Source of the DNA: Vulgatibacter sp035565615
GTDB taxonomy: Bacteria > Myxococcota > Myxococcia > Myxococcales > Vulgatibacteraceae
Assembly: GCA_035565615.1 (NCBI GenBank)
Contig: DATMSB010000068.1
Span: 1 to 28,163, forward strand
Length of the DNA: 28,163 nt
Direction of reading: 5' to 3'
Below, in pieces: positions 18,070 through 27,905 of the stretch (the first letter of the stretch is position 1; every line of letters begins with the position of its first letter). The notes beneath the pieces are model-generated. The model saw only the letters and a program-made list of their open reading frames with translations. It did no database searches and was not told the origin of the DNA. A program made the position numbers and the translations under genes.

Positions 18070-18456
18070 CTACTGTTGCGAAAGGCCCTCGAAGGCCGCC
18101 TGCCGGATCGCCTCGAGCATCCACCGCGCGTGAGCGGGGACCGCGTCCGTGCCGGTCGCCTCCAGCGCCTCCTCGTGGCGGCCGAGGGAGACGGGCGCCG
18201 CCGCGTGGGGGACGACGACGAGGGGGGCGTCGACCCAGCGCCCTTCCGCGCCGTAGGCGCCCGCCAGGTTCGAGCGCGCCGTCCAGGCGTCGGGGTTCCT
18301 CGCTCGCTCCGCCTCCCAGAGGGTCACGACGCTCTTCCACTCCCGCTGGCGCGGCACGCCTGCGGCCGCCTGGGCCGAGACCGCGAAGGCGAGCAGCGCG
18401 ACCGGCACCGCCGCGGGCAGGCGCCGGGCCGAGGCGGCGAGGAGGAGCGCGGGCAC
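18070..18456 (-). pseudogene. C-terminal remnant of a TPR membrane protein
   Basis: The frame from about 18456 to TAG at 18070 has coding-like codon use. It encodes hydrophobic helices (LVPALLL and AVPVALLAFAVSAQ), then REWKSVVTLWEAERARNP and ARSNLAGAYGAEGRW, then LGRHEEALEA. This order (membrane helices, an LW-containing stretch, then TPR-like repeats) resembles the C-terminal part of TPR/glycosyltransferase-like membrane proteins of the TMTC type, which normally have several hundred residues before it. The only start near the helices is GTG 18456. Upstream the frame is open but loses sense after about 18510. I therefore read it as a 5'-truncated gene; a short intact gene is the alternative. 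Confidence 0.5.
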
Positions 18457-18462
18457 GAGCCA

Positions 18463-18633
18463 GTGCCGGCCTGCGACGACTGCGCCGATCCCTCGCTCCC
18501 CGGTCCTCCCGCGGGCGATCCCGCGCTCGTGGAGGGGGCGATCCCGTTCTACTCGGACTTCCTCACCGACTCCGGGCTCCGGGGCCGGCTCCTCGCCCGC
18601 CTCGAAGGAGGGCGCACCGACCGAAGGCGGTAG
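18463..18633 (+). pseudogene. C-terminal remnant of an unidentified gene
   Basis: This rightward frame has GC-rich coding-like codons from about 18468 to TAG at 18631-18633, ending one base before the pccB stop. It reads PACDDCADPS (a CxxC pair), then EGAIPFYSDFLTDSGLRGRLLARLEGG and a basic end. A GTG at 18463 could start it, but the nearest ribosome-site-like run (GAGGAGGAG) is about 15 bases away. I do not recognise the family. It may be the tail of a longer protein cut at the same point as the leftward TPR remnant, or a short gene. Confidence 0.35.
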
Positions 18634-18634
18634 G

Positions 18635-20230
<1,596 letters not shown>

Positions 20231-20296
20231 TCTCACTCCGGGCAGGTGGCGTCGGGTCCCAGAAAATCAAGGACTTGCGCCCCAAAAAAGCGCGCG

Positions 20297-20325
20297 ATCC
20301 TACCAACGCCGGATCCCGGGGTCAA
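20297..20325 (-). promoter_or_regulatory. sigma70-type promoter of pccB
   Basis: On the minus strand TTGACC (20325-20320) and TAGGAT (20302-20297) are separated by exactly 17 bases. The start codon is about 60 bases beyond the expected transcription start, leaving a leader with a six-T run (20284-20289). This is the best promoter match in the window. Confidence 0.65.
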
Positions 20326-20378
20326 CGTCGCCCGGCCGGCTCGGGGTCGATTCGGCCGATTCAGTCGCCGACCCGAAC

Positions 20379-20412
20379 CGAGGCCTCGGCGACGGGGGGA
20401 CGGGAGGCCTCG
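20379..20412 (-). terminator. possible terminator after pilT
   Basis: CGAGGCCTC (20379-20387) and GAGGCCTCG (20404-20412) form a 9-bp stem with a 16-base loop, 10 bases after the pilT stop. The stem is strong, but no clear T-run follows, and each arm is also nearly self-complementary. Confidence 0.35.
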
Positions 20413-20421
20413 AGCGCGCCG

Positions 20422-21930
20422 TCAGGCGGCGGGCTGGTCGCTACCGAGGCTGAAGCCGGCTCGCTCGAGCATGGGCTTGAACTCCGACTTCGCCACCGCC
20501 TTGCGGTAGGCCTCCATCGGGTCGACGAGGCCGCGCTTGACCAGGTCGAGGAGGGCGTCGTTGAGCGTCACCATGCCGTGCGCCTTGCCGGTCTGCATCA
20601 TCGACGGGAGCTGGAAAGTCTTGCCCTCGCGGATGAGGTTCGAGACCCCGCTGGTGGCGATGAGCACCTCGAGGGCCGCCGCCCGGCCGCCGCCGATCTT
20701 CTTGCAGAGGGTCTGGGCGATCACCCCCTTCAGGGACTCGGCGAGCATCATCCGGATCTGCTCCTGCCGGTCGGGCGGGAACTGGTCGATGATGCGGTCC
20801 ACGGTGGACGGCGCGGTGTTGGTGTGCAGCGTGCCGAAGACGAGGTGACCGGTCTCCGCGGTCTCGATGGCGATGGCGATCGTCTCCAGGTCGCGCAGCT
20901 CGCCCACCAGGACGATGTCGGGATCCTCGCGGAGCGCCGCGCGCAGGGCGTGCTTGAACGAGTTGGTGTGCACCCCCACCTCGCGCTGGTTGACGAGGCA
21001 CTTCTTGTTGGGGTGCACGAACTCCACCGGATCCTCGATGGTGATGATGTGATCGCTCCGGTTGCGGTTGATGTAGTCGATCATCGCCGCGAGGGTGGTC
21101 GACTTGCCGGACCCCGTGGGACCGGTGACGAGGACGAGGCCCTTGGTCAGGTGGCAGAGATCGAGGATGTGCTTCGTGAGCCCCAGGTCCTCGGCGGTGA
21201 GGATCTTGGTGGGGATCTGCCGCATCACCGCGCCGATCCCCATCCGATCGGCGAAGACGTTGACGCGGAAGCGGGCGTCGGGGGTCTCGTAGGCGAAGTC
21301 GGTGTCGTGGATCTTCGTCCACTCCTCCTTGTTCCGCTCCGGGGCGATGCTCCACAGCATGGCCTTGAGCTGGTCGTTCTCGAGGAGGCCGAACTGGGGC
21401 TGCGGCACCATGTCGCCGTCGATGCGCAGCATGACGGGGGCGTTGCAGGTGAGGTGGATGTCCGAGGCCTTGCGCTTGAGCATCAAGGCGAGGAGGAGGT
21501 CCATCGCCTGCCGGGGATCGGCGGGGAGGTTGATCTGCGGCGTCTGCTGCGTCTCCTGGCGCTGGGCGGGGGCGGGAGCCGCGGCCGGCGCCGGGGGCTG
21601 CGCGACCACGTTGGCGGGCGCCGCGGCGATCCCCTCCGGCGTGAGGACGGCCCGCACGCTCGATCCCTGCCGCTCCACGCGGATGCCCACGGGCCCCGCG
21701 GGGGAGTCGTAGCGAAACTCCATCAGCCCCTTGGCGGCGAGGCCGTTCGCCAGCCCCTCGGGCGCGATCTCCGAGAGCACGCCGAGGATCTGCTGCGAAG
21801 AGAGGGGCTCCCGGTAGACCGGCCGCTCGCGATCGGGCGAGCGGATCATGCCGGTCGTCCCGGTCTCGAAGACCAGTTCGAGCGCCGATTCCTGAATGAC
21901 CTTCGAGATCACCGCGTCGATTCGTGCCAT
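20422..21930 (-). CDS. pilT: PilT-family type IV pilus retraction ATPase with N-terminal extension
   Basis: This hexameric ATPase motor disassembles type IV pili to drive twitching. The PilT core spans about 140-495: Walker A GPTGSGKST (270-278), the Asp box, the His box TGHLVFGTLHT (360-370), EDPDIVLVGELRD (335-347) as Walker B, and SNLIRE (430-435), a version of the AIRNLIRE retraction motif. The chain has 502 residues, compared with about 345 for ordinary PilT. The added N-terminus (1-100, MARIDAVISKVIQESALELV and following) looks like a folded alpha/beta domain, joined by an Ala/Pro/Gln linker (about 102-132). The ATG at 21930 has only a distant GGA upstream. No other pilus genes are nearby. 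PilU or another PilT paralogue is possible. Confidence 0.9.
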   Translation of the reverse strand: MARIDAVISKVIQESALELVFETGTTGMIRSPDRERPVYREPLSSQQILGVLSEIAPEGLANGLAAKGLMEFRYDSPAGPVGIRVERQGSSVRAVLTPEGIAAAPANVVAQPPAPAAAPAPAQRQETQQTPQINLPADPRQAMDLLLALMLKRKASDIHLTCNAPVMLRIDGDMVPQPQFGLLENDQLKAMLWSIAPERNKEEWTKIHDTDFAYETPDARFRVNVFADRMGIGAVMRQIPTKILTAEDLGLTKHILDLCHLTKGLVLVTGPTGSGKSTTLAAMIDYINRNRSDHIITIEDPVEFVHPNKKCLVNQREVGVHTNSFKHALRAALREDPDIVLVGELRDLETIAIAIETAETGHLVFGTLHTNTAPSTVDRIIDQFPPDRQEQIRMMLAESLKGVIAQTLCKKIGGGRAAALEVLIATSGVSNLIREGKTFQLPSMMQTGKAHGMVTLNDALLDLVKRGLVDPMEAYRKAVAKSEFKPMLERAGFSLGSDQPAA

Positions 21931-22032
21931 CGCGGCGCGAATCCTACCATGCGAGTCAAGCGCCCGGCCTGCGCACGGCCCACTCCCGCCGTGCTCGATG
22001 TGGTAACGGCAACCGGGAGGAGCCCGCGAACC

Positions 22033-22683
22033 GTGCCCGAACCCCTCCTGCGGATCACCCGGCTCGGCCGACGCCTTGGCGCGGCCTGGATCTGGCGAGG
22101 CGTCTCCTTCGACGTCGCGGGAGGCGAGCGCCTCGCCCTGGTCGGCCCCACCGGAAGCGGGAAGACGCTGCTGCTCCGGGGGATCGCCGGGCTGGATCCC
22201 GTGGACGAAGGAGAGGTGGAGTTCGAGGGCCGCACGGCGAGGGCGGGGGAGCTTCCTGCCTTCCGGGCCAGGGTCTGCTACCTCCACCAGCGCCCCGCCC
22301 TCTGGAGCGGCACGGTGGCGCAGAACCTGGAGGCGCCGTTCTCACTCCGGGCGAACGCGGGCAAGCGCTTCGATCGCGATCGCGCGGCGGCGCTCCTCGG
22401 GCGGCTGGGGAGGGACGCCTCGTTCCTCGAGGCCCGCACCTCCAACCTCTCCGGAGGCGAGGCGCAGGTGGTCGCGCTGGTGCGGGCGCTCCTCTTGGAT
22501 CCCCGGATCCTCCTGCTCGACGAGGCCACCGCGTCGTTGGATCGAGCCGCCGCGGCGCGGGCCGAGGCGCTGCTCGCGGAGTGGGCGGAGCCGGGGCGGG
22601 CCTCGATCTGGACCAGCCACGATCCCGATCAGCTCGCGCGGGTCGCGGATCGTCGCGTCGACCTCGAGGCGTGGAAGCCATGA
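22033..22683 (+). CDS. fetA: FetA-like ABC transporter ATPase
   Basis: This is the ATP-binding subunit of a putative FetAB-type exporter, linked in E. coli to iron export and peroxide resistance. The 216 residues carry Walker A GPTGSGKT (38-45), the Q-loop Gln86 in YLHQRP, the signature LSGGEAQ (139-145), Walker B ILLLDEAT (159-166) and the switch His196 in TSHDPDQ. The GTG at 22033 follows GGGAGGAG by about 10 bases and removes an implausible upstream extension of the open frame. It overlaps the permease gene by ATGA, which supports a two-gene transporter. Substrate assignment rests on the permease family, not on the ATPase itself. Confidence 0.88.
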   Translation: MPEPLLRITRLGRRLGAAWIWRGVSFDVAGGERLALVGPTGSGKTLLLRGIAGLDPVDEGEVEFEGRTARAGELPAFRARVCYLHQRPALWSGTVAQNLEAPFSLRANAGKRFDRDRAAALLGRLGRDASFLEARTSNLSGGEAQVVALVRALLLDPRILLLDEATASLDRAAAARAEALLAEWAEPGRASIWTSHDPDQLARVADRRVDLEAWKP

Positions 22684-23531
22684 CCCGCGAGTACCTCCGC
22701 CTCGAGACCATGCAGGTGGCCCTCTCGGCGCTGCTGCTGTTGGTCAACGTCGTCCTCTCCTGGCTGCTGCGCCTCGGGCTGGGCGCACGGCTCGTGGTGG
22801 CCGCGGCCCGGATGACGGCGCAGCTCGTCCTCATCGGCTACGTCCTCGACTGGATCTTCTCCCTCGAGCGTCCCCTCGAGGTGGTGATCCTGGCGTTCGT
22901 GATGGCGACCCTGGCGAGCGTGGCGGCGGTGGGCCGCACGTCCCGTCGCTTCGCCGGCGCCTACCTCGACAGCCTGGTCAGCGTCCTCGGGGCGTCCTTC
23001 CTGGTCACCGGGATCTCGCTCCTCGGGATCATCGAGGTGCGGCCGTGGTGGGACGCCCACTACCTGGTGCCGCTGCTGGGGATGGTACTGGGCAACGCCC
23101 TCACCGGGATCTCCCTCTCGGTGGACCGCTTCGTGGAGGGCCTGGAGGATCGCCGCGACGGGATCGAGGCCCGCCTCGCGCTGGGCGCCACCTCGTGGGA
23201 GGCGGCGTTGGAGGAGATCCGCGCGGCGATGCGCGTGGGGATGATCCCCACCCTGAACAGCATGGCGGTGATGGGCGTGGTGAGCCTGCCCGGGATGATG
23301 ACCGGCCAGATCCTCGCCGGCGCTGCGCCGGGCGAGGCGGTCCGTTATCAGATCGTGATCATGTTCATGATCGCGTCGGCGACGGCGCTGGGGATGCTCG
23401 GGATGGTGCTCCTCGCCTTCCGCACCCTCTTCGACAGGTGGCATCGGCTGCGCCTCGACCGGATCCGCATGCCGACGGACTGGATCGCCTGGACGCGGCG
23501 CCGCTTGCCGGGGTCTCGAACTTTTGGGTAG
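22680..23531 (+). CDS. fetB: FetB-like ABC transporter permease (UPF0014)
   Basis: The integral membrane partner of the upstream ATPase has 283 residues and about seven hydrophobic segments (near 12-30, 38-62, 66-85, 95-115, 125-145, 190-210 and 222-245). Family features are the ARMTAQLVLIGYVLDWIF segment, LGNALTGISLSVDRF (about 141-155), LGATSWEAALEEIRAAMR, and the strongly conserved MGVVSLPGMMTGQILAG before YQI. The ATG shares ATGA with the ATPase stop. Role (metal, probably iron, export) is by analogy with E. coli FetAB. dusB begins 15 bases after its stop. Confidence 0.9.
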   Translation: MTREYLRLETMQVALSALLLLVNVVLSWLLRLGLGARLVVAAARMTAQLVLIGYVLDWIFSLERPLEVVILAFVMATLASVAAVGRTSRRFAGAYLDSLVSVLGASFLVTGISLLGIIEVRPWWDAHYLVPLLGMVLGNALTGISLSVDRFVEGLEDRRDGIEARLALGATSWEAALEEIRAAMRVGMIPTLNSMAVMGVVSLPGMMTGQILAGAAPGEAVRYQIVIMFMIASATALGMLGMVLLAFRTLFDRWHRLRLDRIRMPTDWIAWTRRRLPGSRTFG

Positions 23532-23546
23532 GAAGCCAACCCTTCG

Positions 23547-24560
23547 ATGCGAATCGGACCGTACGAGCTGAAGAACCGCTGGATCCTCGCGCCGATGGCC
23601 GGGATCAGCGAGATGCCCTTCCGCACCCTCGCCTTCCAGCTCGGGGCCGCCCTCTGCCCCACGGAGCTGGTGTCGTCCGAGGGGCTCATGCGGGCGTCCA
23701 CCCGCACCATGCGCTACCTGCGCCACGACGAGCGGTGGGAGCGGCCCTTCTCGGTGCAGGTCTTCGGCGGCAACCCCGACGTGCTCGCCGAGGCGTCGAA
23801 GGTGGCGCGCGACCACGGCGCGCAGATCATCGACGTGAACATGGGCTGCCCGGTCCCGAAGGTGACCAAGAGCGGCGCCGGCTGCGCGCTGATGAGCGAC
23901 CCGCGCCGGGCGGCGGAGCTGGTGGAGAAGATCGCCCGGGCCACCGGCCTGCCGGTCACCGCCAAGATCCGGGCGGGCATCGACTCCCGCAGCATCAACT
24001 GCGTCGAGGTGGGGAGGGTCCTCGAGGACGCGGGCTGCGCGGCCGTGGCGATCCACCCGCGCACGAGGGCCCAGGGCTACTCGGGCTCGGCGGACTGGAG
24101 CCTCATCCGCGAGCTGAAGGAGGCCCTGCGCATCCCCGTGATCGGGAATGGCGACGTGAAGACGGTCGCCGACGCGAAGCGCATGCTCGAGGAGACCGGC
24201 TGCGACGCGGTGATGATCGGGCGGGGCGCCCTCGGGAACCCGTGGATCTTCCGCGAGCTCGAGGGCGGCGCCGGCCCCACGGTGGCCGAGCGGCACGAGC
24301 TGGTGATGCGCCACTTCGCCGAACACCTGGCGTTCTGCGGAGACGAGCGCCGGGCGGTGCACCAGTTCCGCAAGCACCTGGGCTGGTACGCGAAGGGGCT
24401 GGTGGGCGCCGCCGCCTTCCGCTCGGAGGCCATGCGCATCGAGCCGGCGGCGGAGCTGGCGGCCTGCATGGATGCCTTCTTCTCCACGGCGGCGCCGGAT
24501 CGGCGCACGGGCCGGGCGGAGGAGGACGACGGGATCGACTACCGCACCGCCTACGGCTGA
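23547..24560 (+). CDS. dusB: tRNA-dihydrouridine synthase (DusB family)
   Basis: This FMN enzyme reduces specific uridines in the tRNA D-loop with NADPH. The barrel begins with LAPMAGISEMPFR (14-26), then VQVFGG, and NMGCPVPKVTKSGAGCALM (98-116) contains the catalytic Cys101. TAKIRAG (138-144) supplies the FMN-contacting Lys, IHPRTRAQGYSGSADW and IPVIGNGDV the substrate and phosphate sites, and GRGALGNPWIF closes the barrel. The C-terminal helical tRNA-binding domain (about 245-325) includes FRKHLGWYAKG. The 337-residue length is normal. The ATG has AGGAAG about 11 bases upstream and lies in a likely operon with the FetAB genes. Confidence 0.93.
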   Translation: MRIGPYELKNRWILAPMAGISEMPFRTLAFQLGAALCPTELVSSEGLMRASTRTMRYLRHDERWERPFSVQVFGGNPDVLAEASKVARDHGAQIIDVNMGCPVPKVTKSGAGCALMSDPRRAAELVEKIARATGLPVTAKIRAGIDSRSINCVEVGRVLEDAGCAAVAIHPRTRAQGYSGSADWSLIRELKEALRIPVIGNGDVKTVADAKRMLEETGCDAVMIGRGALGNPWIFRELEGGAGPTVAERHELVMRHFAEHLAFCGDERRAVHQFRKHLGWYAKGLVGAAAFRSEAMRIEPAAELAACMDAFFSTAAPDRRTGRAEEDDGIDYRTAYG

Positions 24561-24650
24561 GCGCCCCGTGTCGGCCCGGCGCCGGGGGAGTCCGTGGCGC
24601 GATCCGCCAGGCCGAGGTGCGTGCGCCGGAACGAGTCGGACCTGCCTGGC

Positions 24651-26420
24651 TCAGGCCCCGGAGCGGGCGGCAGCGGCCACCTCGGCGTCCTCGTCCGACG
24701 CGAGGGCCGAGAGCAGCGCCGCGGCCTCCGACGTCCCCAGCGAGGCGGCGATGCGCGCGGCCTGGAGGCGGTGGCCCCGGGACGGCGAAGCGGCGGCGAT
24801 CGCGAGTGCCGGGAGAGCGCTCGCGCCCATGGAGCGGAGCACCTGCGCCGCCCTGGGCCCTTCGGGCGATCGGAGGTCGGAGGGGAGGAGCGAGACGAGG
24901 AGCTCCGCCGCCACGGCGGCGACCTCCCGGAGGGCCGGCATCGCCGCGTCGAGCTCCTCCTCGGTGCGGGCGGCGAGCGCGCGCTCCACCGCCAGGCGCG
25001 CCGGCTCGAGGGGCGGATCGACCGGGCGCGTCCGGCGCCGCGCCACCGGCGGGAGGCGAAGGGTCTCCTGCACCGTCGTGAGGTCGGGCGCACAGCCATC
25101 GACGGCCGGACCGATCGGCGCACGGGCAGGCGACGCGATGGACGATGGCGCGGGCGAGGGTGACGCGGCGGACGCCGGGGCAGACGAGGGCGATGCGACC
25201 GAGGTTGGCGCGGCGAAGGGCGGCGCACCCGCCGCCGATGCAGGGCGTGCGGCGACCACCGGGGCGGGCGACGCCACCGACGCGGGCGCGCCGAAGAGAG
25301 AGGGGCCCCTCGAAGGCGATCCGGCCGGCGACGGCGATGCGACCGGCGACGGCGGCGTGGCCGCCACGGCCGAGGCGCCCGTCGCCGAGGAGAGAGAGGG
25401 CCGCCGCCCCGCGGCGACCGCCGCGGCGCCGGACTTGCGGGCGCGGATCAGCTTCTCCAGCGCAGGGCCCACCGCCTGGGCGACGTGCATCACCTGCTCC
25501 ACGTGGGCGGGCCCGATCGGACGGTGGCCGTTCTCGGCGAAGAGGAGCGCCACCGTGCGGTTGGCGACCACGATCGGGAGGACGAGGGCCACGTGGGGAG
25601 GGCGGCGCCCCAGCGCCTCCTCGAGCTTTCGCGCGAGATCCCCGTCGCCCACGGGGCCGAGGTAGGGCCCCTTGGACTCGAGCACCAGGCGCAGCACCGA
25701 CGGTTCGTCCACCGAGAGCGACAGGCCCTTGATCCGCGCCGCCGCGTCCGGCGCGGTCCCCAGCGCGTCCCAGCCCACCAGCGTGCGACCGGAGACCGCG
25801 AGGGCGGCGACGAGCTCGAAGCGCTGCCGCGCGAAGCGCAGGAGCACGGCGAGCGCGTCGTCGCGGTCCGCGGCGGAGCCGAGCAGCGAGAAGGCGTCCT
25901 CGACCGAGCCTTCGGGCCCGCCCGCGGCCTCCCCTTCCGTCGCGCGGGATCGGTCCAGCCGGGCGGCCAGCTCGTGGAACCTCGAGGCGACGGGGCTGCC
26001 GTAGAGGCGCTCGATCGCCATCCGCACCCGCACCTCGGGCGCGACGTGGGCCACGACCTCCGCGGCGCCGGGGGCGAGCTCGTCGAAGGGCGTGCCGTCG
26101 GCGGGGTGGCTGCACGCGACGTGAACCCGCCCGTCCTCCATCCGGAAAGGGACCACGCCGTATCGCTCCGCGGTCCTGGCGGCGATCACCTCCCGGAGGG
26201 CGGGATCCAGGGGACCGTCCAGCGCGCCGGCGGCCGGGGCGGGAAGGCCGCTCGCGCGGGCGAGATAGTCGACGAGATCGTCCTCGGCGATCGATCCCAG
26301 CTCGAGGAGGCTGGTGTCGAGAGCACCGCCGAGGAGCGCTTGCCGCTGGAGCGCCTCCTCGGCCTGCTCGGGCGCGAGGACGCCGCCGCGGACCAGGAGT
26401 CCTGCGAGGAAGAGTGGCAT
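24651..26420 (-). CDS. MshEN-like / GAF-like multidomain protein
   Basis: This 589-residue protein looks like a regulatory scaffold with no enzyme motif. Residues 1-140 match the N-terminal domain of GspE/PilB ATPases (MshEN type: LLVRGGVLAPEQAEEALQRQ, then LLELGSIAEDDLVDYLARASGLP, then a YGVVPFRMEDGRVHVACSHPAD stretch), a fold that in MshE-type proteins binds cyclic di-GMP. About 185-335 looks like a GAF-type sensor domain (LVLPIVVANRTVALLFAENG). A long Ala/Pro/Ser linker (about 340-435) follows, then a C-terminal helical part (about 465-589) with HEAT-like character. Walker motifs are absent, so it is not a motor. The ATG at 26420 has no strong ribosome site. It is 62 bases downstream of the RDD gene. 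Confidence 0.65.
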   Translation of the reverse strand: MPLFLAGLLVRGGVLAPEQAEEALQRQALLGGALDTSLLELGSIAEDDLVDYLARASGLPAPAAGALDGPLDPALREVIAARTAERYGVVPFRMEDGRVHVACSHPADGTPFDELAPGAAEVVAHVAPEVRVRMAIERLYGSPVASRFHELAARLDRSRATEGEAAGGPEGSVEDAFSLLGSAADRDDALAVLLRFARQRFELVAALAVSGRTLVGWDALGTAPDAAARIKGLSLSVDEPSVLRLVLESKGPYLGPVGDGDLARKLEEALGRRPPHVALVLPIVVANRTVALLFAENGHRPIGPAHVEQVMHVAQAVGPALEKLIRARKSGAAAVAAGRRPSLSSATGASAVAATPPSPVASPSPAGSPSRGPSLFGAPASVASPAPVVAARPASAAGAPPFAAPTSVASPSSAPASAASPSPAPSSIASPARAPIGPAVDGCAPDLTTVQETLRLPPVARRRTRPVDPPLEPARLAVERALAARTEEELDAAMPALREVAAVAAELLVSLLPSDLRSPEGPRAAQVLRSMGASALPALAIAAASPSRGHRLQAARIAASLGTSEAAALLSALASDEDAEVAAAARSGA

Positions 26421-26482
26421 CGGTCCGGGGATCTTTGCCCTCGGTTCGGGCCGGGGTCAACGCCGCCCCGGGAGGAATCGGA

Positions 26483-27832
26483 TCAGCCGGGAACGATCAC
26501 CGACCGCGCCAGCTTGTCGTGGAGCGCCTCGCCGTCGCGATCCACCAGGGCCCAAAGCGGCCCCGCCAGGAAGGCGAGGGTCCCGGCGATGGCGAAGAGG
26601 GCGCGCAGGGCCGCACGCCCGATGGCGAGGGGCGCCCCGCTCTCCCGATCCACCGCGCGCACGCCAGCGAGGGAACCACCCAGGGTGCGGCCCCCCAGCG
26701 TCCAGCAGAGGGTGAGGTAGACGAAGGCGATCGCGCCGACGAGCGCCAGGCCCGCGAGGGAGAATCCCTGCCCCGCCCCGAGGCGATGGCCGGTCACCAG
26801 CGCCAGCGCGTCTCGAACGGAGCCGGTCGCCAGGAGGAGGATCGTCCCCGAGGTGCCCGCCAGGAGGGCGCCGTCGATCACCCAGGCCCCGACCCTGCGG
26901 AGGACGAAGCCCGTCCTCGAGGGGGCGGGCCCGGCCTCGTCGCGCCGGCCGGCGATCGGCTGCCCCAACTCCACGTCGATCTCCTCGGCGAGGTGCGGCC
27001 CCACCCTGCAGAGGCCTTCCCGATCCGCGCCGAGGACGGGGGCGCGATCCTCGGACGAGTCGAGCCCCCTGCCGCCGATTGGCGATGCCGGCGTCCCCCC
27101 GTCGAAGGCGAGGCCTCCCGGCGCGGCGGCCTCGACGCGCTCGTCCTCGGAGTCGGGGTTCCAGGGGAGATCGACGCCGGGCGGGGTCGCGGGGAGGGCG
27201 AAGCGGGCGGTGGGTGCGGGCTGGGCCTCCAACGTCGGCGGCGCGGTGGCGACCTCCGGCAGGGGCGCGTCACCGCCTTCGGCTTCGCTCGGGCTCGCGC
27301 CAAAGGCCGCCGCGGGCGGGCGCAGCCGCTCGATCCGGCGCATCAAGGTCGGGCGGCTGGGGTGATCGGGCCTGGCGTCGAGCAGCGCCTCGTAGAGCTC
27401 GGCCAGGAGCACCTCGTTCCCGGTCGCGGCCGCCCTGCGCTCGAGCGCCGGCACGGGCCTGGGATCGAGGGGGTTCGCCAGGAGGGTCTCGCCCATTCGC
27501 GAGAGCAGATCGTCCGTCCGCCGGGCCTTTTCCAGCCAGCGGATGGCCCGATCGCTGCGCCGCGGCGCACGGACGATGGCGTCGGCCGGATCGGGAGCGC
27601 CGGGCGAGGGCTCCGGAATGCCTGCTGGCGGCGGATCCCGGGAGATGCGCCGCCGGTCCAGCGGGACCTCGGTCGAGATCTGGAAGGGGAGCGTCGGCGT
27701 CCCCCAGGCGATCTCCCCGGCCCCCTGCCAGGCGCCCCGGAGCTCCCCTTCGCCGGGGAGCGCCACGGGAGCGCGGCAGCGGCGGCAGCGGCCCTCCCCC
27801 GCCGTGGAGTGCCCACAAGAAGTACAGTACAT
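26483..27832 (-). CDS. zinc-ribbon / RDD-family membrane protein
   Basis: The 449-residue protein begins with a zinc ribbon: CTSCG at 3-7 and CRRC at 16-19, four Cys that could bind zinc. A long hydrophilic region rich in Pro, Ala and acidic residues (about 30-310) follows, with a helical stretch near 105-195. The C-terminal 140 residues are an RDD domain: FVLRRVGAWVIDGALLAG, then two further hydrophobic segments, including VYLTLCWTLGGRTLGGSLAGVRAVD, and the final DGEALHDKLARSVIV, all family hallmarks. RDD proteins are membrane proteins, some linked to ion transport; the role here is unknown. ATG 27832 is preferred to an upstream GTG 27883 because it starts the zinc ribbon and has GAGGTGG 5 bases upstream. 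Confidence 0.85.
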   Translation of the reverse strand: MYCTSCGHSTAGEGRCRRCRAPVALPGEGELRGAWQGAGEIAWGTPTLPFQISTEVPLDRRRISRDPPPAGIPEPSPGAPDPADAIVRAPRRSDRAIRWLEKARRTDDLLSRMGETLLANPLDPRPVPALERRAAATGNEVLLAELYEALLDARPDHPSRPTLMRRIERLRPPAAAFGASPSEAEGGDAPLPEVATAPPTLEAQPAPTARFALPATPPGVDLPWNPDSEDERVEAAAPGGLAFDGGTPASPIGGRGLDSSEDRAPVLGADREGLCRVGPHLAEEIDVELGQPIAGRRDEAGPAPSRTGFVLRRVGAWVIDGALLAGTSGTILLLATGSVRDALALVTGHRLGAGQGFSLAGLALVGAIAFVYLTLCWTLGGRTLGGSLAGVRAVDRESGAPLAIGRAALRALFAIAGTLAFLAGPLWALVDRDGEALHDKLARSVIVPG

Positions 27833-27835
27833 TCG

Positions 27836-27854
27836 CCACCTCGCGTGGAGGTGG
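27836..27854 (-). promoter_or_regulatory. hairpin covering the ribosome site of the RDD gene
   Basis: On the minus strand CCACCTC (27854-27848) and GAGGTGG (27842-27836) form a perfect 7-bp stem with a 5-base loop. The second arm is the ribosome binding site, 3 to 4 bases from the ATG at 27832, so the folded form would hide it. Confidence 0.45.
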
Positions 27855-27891
27855 AGTCTCCCGGCGGCCAGGGGGGCGGTCAAATATCCTA

Positions 27892-27905
27892 CCTGTGAAC
27901 ACAGG
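27892..27905. promoter_or_regulatory. inverted repeat, possible operator
   Basis: CCTGTG-AA-CACAGG is a perfect 6+6 inverted repeat with a 2-base spacer, about 60 bases upstream of the RDD gene start and next to the AT-rich GGATATTTG, which could be part of its promoter. A palindrome here would fit a dimeric regulator. No partner regulator is in the window. Confidence 0.3.

Noticed and set aside
24561..24650. CCCGGCGCCGGG palindrome and GCCAGG/CCTGGC arms between dusB and the MshEN-like gene
   Set aside because: The palindrome has no loop and the other arms are far apart. Neither has a T-rich tail, so a terminator cannot be supported.
25100..25400. GC-rich imperfect repeats around GACGCCGGGGCAGACGAGG-like units
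   Set aside because: They are the Ala/Ser/Pro linker of the MshEN-like protein read from the other strand; the rightward frame over it has no motif.
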